Below are positions 54,101-64,000 of a stretch of 64,000 nt of DNA, piece after piece. The stretch lies in NCBI GenBank assembly GCA_002723155.1, contig PBNO01000006.1:26453-90452 (forward strand), in the 5' to 3' direction. The notes under the pieces were generated by a model. That model did not search any database and was not told the DNA's origin. It saw nothing but the letters and a program-made list of their open reading frames with translations. A program made the translations under genes and the position numbers. Source of the DNA: Ponticaulis sp. (GTDB taxonomy: Bacteria; Pseudomonadota; Alphaproteobacteria; Caulobacterales; Hyphomonadaceae). The stretch's first letter is position 1. Every line of letters begins with the position of its first letter.

Positions 54101-55285
54101 GAACAGAACATTCTGGAACGCAACGCGTTCGGTCGTCTGGCTGACCTTCTGCTTGGTAAGTCTGCAATTGCCGGCCCGAAAGGCTTCAAGAAGGGTGACG
54201 TGTCACTCGAAAATCTTGAGAGCGTTCCGAAGTCTCAGTGGTGGCAGATCCAGCTCGAAGACGAAGCTGCACAAGCTGAAGTCGACGCGCTCAAGGCATC
54301 ATTCGAAGACTCAACTCGTGAACTTGAAGCCCGCTTCAATGACAAGGTTGAGAAAATCCAGCGCGGCGACGATCTGCCTCCTGGCGTGATGAAGGTCGTC
54401 AAAGTCTTCCTCGCTGTGAAGCGTAAGCTTCAACCAGGTGACAAAATGGCTGGTCGTCACGGCAACAAAGGTGTGATCTCCAAGATCAACCCGCTGGAAG
54501 ACATGCCGTTCACTGAAGATGGCGTTCCTGTGGACATCGTCCTGAACCCTCTGGGCGTTCCGTCCCGTATGAACGTTGGTCAGATTCTTGAGACGCACCT
54601 TGGTTGGGCGTGTGCAGGTCTTGGCCGCATGATTGAGAACAGCCTTGAAGTGTATCGACGCAATCATGACGTAGCGAAGCTGCGTGATTCTATCGAGAAA
54701 GCTTATGGCGGCGGTGTTGAAGTGCCGGAATCCGATGCTGAGGTTATCGAGCTCGCTCAGAATCTCTGTAACGGTGTTCCGATCGCGACACCTGTCTTCG
54801 ACGGTGCTCACCAGGACGATATCTCCGAGATGCTGGTTCGCGCCGGCCTCGACAGCTCTGGTCAGGTGACACTGTATGACGGTCGTACAGGCGAGGCGTT
54901 CGCCCGCCCTGTAACAGTCGGCTACAAGCACCTTCTCAAGCTCCACCACCTTGTGGACGAGAAGATTCACGCTCGTTCGACTGGTCCATACTCACTCGTC
55001 ACGCAGCAGCCACTGGGCGGTAAAGCTCAGTTCGGTGGTCAGCGCTTCGGTGAGATGGAGGTCTGGGCCCTTGAAGCGTATGGCGCTGCCTACACGCTGC
55101 AGGAGATGCTCACCGTTAAATCGGATGACACGGCAGGTCGTGCTAAGGTCTACGAATCAATCGTCCGCGGCGAGGACAACTTTGAAGCCGGTATTCCGGA
55201 AAGCTTCAACGTTCTCGTCAAAGAGATGCGTTCACTTGGCCTTAACATCGAGATGATCGATGGTGAAGTCGACGACGAAGAGTAG
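51191..55285 (+). CDS. rpoB: DNA-directed RNA polymerase subunit beta
   Basis: Catalytic beta subunit, 1364 aa. The ATG at 51191 ([16 protein letters not shown]) is chosen over an in-frame ATG at 51158: it has AGGA 6 nt upstream and the family N terminus. The rifampicin pocket reads [19 protein letters not shown] then [11 protein letters not shown], with the standard sensitive residues (equivalents of D516, H526, S531). The usual alphaproteobacterial insertion regions are present. rpoC follows after 90 nt. Confidence 0.98.
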   Translation: MALSLTEKKRIRKSFGRLPAVVDMPNLIEVQRASYENFLQMGVEQRSPDEGLGAVFKSVFPIKDFAERSVLEYVSFEFEPPKFDVEECQQRDLTYAAPLKVKLRLIVFDIDEETQAKSVRDIKEQDVYLGDIPLMTEKGTFIVNGTERVIVSQMHRSPGVFFDHDKGKTHSSGKLLFAARIIPYRGSWLDFEFDAKDILNVRIDRKRKLPATTLLYALGLDSEEVLETFYTNSIYRINKNGWTTAFKPEAWRGTKPDHDLVNAETGEVEAPAGKKLSAVKARKLSEGGLNDILIPSVALEGKFVAYDVVNPETGEIYIEAGDELTEENIAELRDAGVDELSILDIDNGSRGSWLRNTLAADKNETRFEALSDIYRVMRPGEPPTQEAAEGLFQQLFFDAERYDLSAVGRVKMNMRLDLDCSDEIRILRKEDIVAVMTTILDLKDGKGEVDDIDNLGNRRVRSVGELMENQYRVGLVRMERAIKERMSSVDVDTVMPHDLINAKPVVAAIREFFGSSQLSQFMDQTNPLSEITHKRRLSALGPGGLTRERAGFEVRDVHPTHYGRMCPIETPEGPNIGLINSLATHARINKYGFIESPYRKVENGKLTDEVRYLSAMEEQRYSIAQANATVDADGMLSNEFVNARVGSARDAMLVPREEVDFIDVSPKQVVSVAASLIPFLENDDANRALMGSNMQRQAVPLVKTEAPLVGTGMESVVARDSRAALVARRSGVIEQVDAERIVVRATDDLDKYRSGVDIYRLVKFRRSNQNSCINQRPIVKVGDVVAKGDIIADGPSTDLGELALGRNVRVAFMPWNGYNYEDSILISERIVRDDVFTSIHIEEFEIAARDTKLGPEEITRDIPNVGEEALRNLDESGIVAVGAEVKAGDILVGKVTPKGESPMTPEEKLLRAIFGEKASDVRDTSLRVPPGDAGTVVEVRIFNRHGVDKDQRAIQIEREQIEKLEEDRQDEQNILERNAFGRLADLLLGKSAIAGPKGFKKGDVSLENLESVPKSQWWQIQLEDEAAQAEVDALKASFEDSTRELEARFNDKVEKIQRGDDLPPGVMKVVKVFLAVKRKLQPGDKMAGRHGNKGVISKINPLEDMPFTEDGVPVDIVLNPLGVPSRMNVGQILETHLGWACAGLGRMIENSLEVYRRNHDVAKLRDSIEKAYGGGVEVPESDAEVIELAQNLCNGVPIATPVFDGAHQDDISEMLVRAGLDSSGQVTLYDGRTGEAFARPVTVGYKHLLKLHHLVDEKIHARSTGPYSLVTQQPLGGKAQFGGQRFGEMEVWALEAYGAAYTLQEMLTVKSDDTAGRAKVYESIVRGEDNFEAGIPESFNVLVKEMRSLGLNIEMIDGEVDDEE

Positions 55286-55375
55286 TGGGTAACCGCGTTT
55301 TTCAGCCTGTTTGATTTTTTGGAGAGACTGTTTCCCCAGATCCAGTCTCTCAACTACCGCTAGGGAGCGGCCTAT

Positions 55376-59569
<4,194 letters not shown>

Positions 59570-59577
59570 TACAGAAT

Positions 59578-59601
59578 CAGGCGGCTCTTCGGGGCCGCCT
59601 G
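59578..59601 (+). terminator. GC-rich hairpin after rpoC
   Basis: CAGGCGGC and GCCGCCTG form an 8-bp stem with an 8-nt loop starting 8 nt past the rpoC stop. The downstream sequence is not T-rich, so termination would be partial or Rho-assisted. Confidence 0.5.
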
Positions 59602-59709
59602 TATTCCGCCACAGGTTCGGCGCACAGCGCTTTGAACTGAACTGGCCCGAAGAATAAGGAATTCGGTACTCCCGGGGAGGAATCCGAACTCCGAAACCGC
59701 ACAGAAGGG

Positions 59710-59738
59710 TTGACCTTCTCGGGTACAAAGACTATTAG
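59710..59738 (+). promoter_or_regulatory. Candidate promoter of the str operon (rpsL-rpsG-fusA-tuf)
   Basis: TTGACC and TATTAG are separated by 17 nt in the 344-nt rpoC-rpsL gap. It would give a leader of about 170 nt before rpsL. Best -35/-10 match in the gap. Confidence 0.6.
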
Positions 59739-59826
59739 CGCCGCTCGATGTGTAGGTTCGCTCAGGTGATAAACCGAGTGACCTCCCGCAAGGGTTAGGG
59801 GCCCAAGCCTCCCCAAGTCGTAGTTT

Positions 59827-59857
59827 TCCGAGGTGATCCGTATGGTATCTCCTCGGA
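59827..59857 (+). promoter_or_regulatory. Leader hairpin upstream of rpsL
   Basis: An outer 7-bp stem TCCGAGG/CCTCGGA continues through GATCC/GGTATC (one bulge) to a GTAT loop, a long stable hairpin about 55 nt before the rpsL ATG. It may be an autoregulatory site; no T run follows, so it is not a canonical terminator. Confidence 0.5.
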
Positions 59858-59913
59858 TTTAGTTATGGAATTTGGGTGTTTTGGACCCAGACAAAGGATA
59901 GAAGAACAGGTCT

Positions 59914-60285
59914 ATGCCGACGATTAACCAGTTGATCCGCAATCCACGGGCGCCTCGCCCGAAACGTAACAAAGTTCCGGCGCTGAAGGCGTGCCCGCAG
60001 CGCCGTGGCGTGTGTACCCGTGTGTACACAACAACGCCGAAGAAGCCGAACTCGGCGCTTCGTAAGGTTGCGAAGGTTCGTATGACGTCTGGCTACGAAT
60101 CGATCTGTTACATTCCTGGTGAAGGCCACAACCTTCAGGAGCACTCCGTGGTCCTGATTCGTGGCGGTCGTGTACGCGACCTTCCGGGTGTCCGCTACCA
60201 CGTGCTGCGCGGCGTTCTCGATACACAGGGCGTTAAAGACCGTAAGCAGCGTCGTTCGCATTATGGCGTGAAACGCCCGAAATAG
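59914..60285 (+). CDS. rpsL: 30S ribosomal protein S12
   Basis: Decoding-centre protein, 123 aa, aligned without gaps to E. coli S12. The [12 protein letters not shown] loop is wild type, with Lys43 intact. Position 88, Lys in E. coli, is Arg here ([11 protein letters not shown], codon CGC at 60175-60177). Asp89, the site of methylthiolation in E. coli, is kept. The K88R change gives streptomycin resistance in other bacteria. Confidence 0.97.
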   Translation: MPTINQLIRNPRAPRPKRNKVPALKACPQRRGVCTRVYTTTPKKPNSALRKVAKVRMTSGYESICYIPGEGHNLQEHSVVLIRGGRVRDLPGVRYHVLRGVLDTQGVKDRKQRRSHYGVKRPK

Positions 60286-60768
<483 letters not shown>

Positions 60769-60804
60769 TTCTCTATCTAACTTCGTAATTCGAGGCTCAT
60801 TTCC

Positions 60805-62925
<2,121 letters not shown>

Positions 62926-62966
62926 TCCAGGCAGCAGCCAGACACACAGTTCAGGAGTAGGAAAAC

Positions 62967-64000
62967 ATGTCTAAGGCAAAGTTTGAGCGCAATAAGCCTC
63001 ACGTAAACATTGGCACGATTGGTCACGTTGACCACGGCAAGACGACGCTGACAGCGGCGATTACTATGGTACTTGCGGAAGTAACAGGTGGCGCGAAGCG
63101 TTCATACGCTGACATTGACTCCGCGCCGGAAGAAAAAGCGCGTGGTATCACGATCAACACAGCGCACGTTGAGTATGAGACGGCTAACCGTCACTACGCA
63201 CACGTCGACTGCCCGGGCCACGCTGACTATGTGAAGAACATGATCACGGGTGCGGCTCAGATGGACGGCGCGATCCTGGTTGTGAACGCAGCTGACGGTC
63301 CAATGCCACAGACACGTGAGCACATTCTGCTCGCACGTCAGGTTGGTGTACCAGCGCTTGTTGTCTTCATGAACAAAGTTGACCAGGTTGACGACGAAGA
63401 GCTTCTCGAGCTCGTCGAAATGGAAGTTCGTGAGCTTCTGTCTTCTTACGACTTCCCGGGCGACGATATTCCAATCATCGCAGGTTCTGCTCTTGCGGCT
63501 GTTGAAGGCCGTGACGACAACATCGGTAAGGACAAAGTTCTTGAGCTGATGGCTGCAGTTGACGAGTACATCCCGACACCGGATCGTCCGGTCGATAAGC
63601 CATTCCTGATGCCGGTTGAGGACGTGTTCTCAATCTCTGGCCGTGGTACAGTTGTAACAGGCCGTATCGAGACAGGTATTCTGAAAGTTGGCGACGAGAT
63701 CGAAATCGTTGGTATCCGTGAAGGTACAACGAAGACGACTTGTACGGGTGTTGAGATGTTCCGCAAGCTGCTCGATCAGGGCGAAGCTGGCGACAACATC
63801 GGCGCGCTTCTTCGCGGTGTAGACCGTGAAGGTGTTGAGCGTGGTCAGGTTCTTTGTAAGCCGGGCTCCATCACACCGCACAAGAAGTTCGAAGCTGAAG
63901 CTTACATTCTGACGAAAGAAGAGGGTGGTCGTCACACACCATTCTTCTCTAACTACCGTCCACAATTCTACTTCCGTACAACTGACGTGACAGGTGTTGT
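62967..64000 (+). CDS. tuf: Elongation factor Tu (3' end beyond the window)
   Basis: Delivers aminoacyl-tRNA to the ribosome. The first 344 codons are present and the frame is open to the window edge; about 50 residues are missing. G motifs [21 protein letters not shown] and NKVDQVD are clear, then [11 protein letters not shown] of domain II. ATG at 62967 with CAGGAG 9 nt upstream; [19 protein letters not shown] is the normal N terminus. Last gene of the str operon. Confidence 0.97.
   Translation, partial: MSKAKFERNKPHVNIGTIGHVDHGKTTLTAAITMVLAEVTGGAKRSYADIDSAPEEKARGITINTAHVEYETANRHYAHVDCPGHADYVKNMITGAAQMDGAILVVNAADGPMPQTREHILLARQVGVPALVVFMNKVDQVDDEELLELVEMEVRELLSSYDFPGDDIPIIAGSALAAVEGRDDNIGKDKVLELMAAVDEYIPTPDRPVDKPFLMPVEDVFSISGRGTVVTGRIETGILKVGDEIEIVGIREGTTKTTCTGVEMFRKLLDQGEAGDNIGALLRGVDREGVERGQVLCKPGSITPHKKFEAEAYILTKEEGGRHTPFFSNYRPQFYFRTTDVTGV

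Overview
The window is a gene-dense chromosomal segment of an alphaproteobacterium, probably a marine Hyphomonadales-type bacterium. The evidence is the order of housekeeping genes (rpsF-rpsR-rplI-dnaB-alr, lptD-surA-pdxA-rsmA, secE-nusG-rplKAJL-rpoBC-rpsLG-fusA-tuf), an outer-membrane biogenesis set (LptD, SurA, Mla), a GatCAB amidotransferase, and even base composition throughout. The family-level placement is inference. I see no tRNA, rRNA, CRISPR array, insertion sequence or prophage. Nearly all ORFs are intact, and only tuf is cut by the window edge.

Layout. 1-7.7 kb (minus strand): Mla-type lipid ABC transporter (mlaF, mlaE), alr, dnaB, a soluble globin-coupled chemoreceptor with added zinc-binding and PilZ-like domains, then rplI-rpsR-rpsF. 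7.9-13.9 kb (plus): fabD-fabG-acpP-fabF-mltG-yicC-gmk, covering fatty-acid elongation, glycan termination, RNA turnover and GMP kinase. 13.8-24.9 kb (minus): rsmA-pdxA-surA-lptD, dprA-plsY-pyrC-like-pyrB, an AEC transporter and ruvX. 25-31.9 kb: gatC, a small lipoprotein and gatA, then a sulfide/persulfide module (MBL persulfide dioxygenase-like protein divergent from rhodanese and TauE), then gatB. 32-35 kb: iron-sulfur type APS reductase, a DUF481 outer-membrane protein and an MDR-family dehydrogenase. 35-41.6 kb: a complete RND multidrug efflux operon with a divergent TetR repressor and a readable operator. 41.6-46.9 kb: cysD-cysNC sulfate activation and a GDP-mannose enzyme fused to an AGE-type isomerase. 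47.1-64 kb (plus): the transcription/translation super-cluster.

The genes link into a few physiological groups: envelope building (Mla, LptD, SurA, PlsY, Fab, MltG, Alr), sulfur metabolism (CysD/CysNC/CysH plus sulfide detoxification), pyrimidine synthesis (PyrB with a DHOase homologue that appears to lack its metal site), and information processing. The most unusual items are the protoglobin-MCP-CZB-PilZ receptor, the mannose-1-phosphate guanylyltransferase/AGE fusion, the sulfide-module promoter with a palindrome in its spacer but no adjacent regulator gene, a perfect 13-bp hairpin touching the Shine-Dalgarno of a dehydrogenase gene, and an S12 protein with Arg at position 88.
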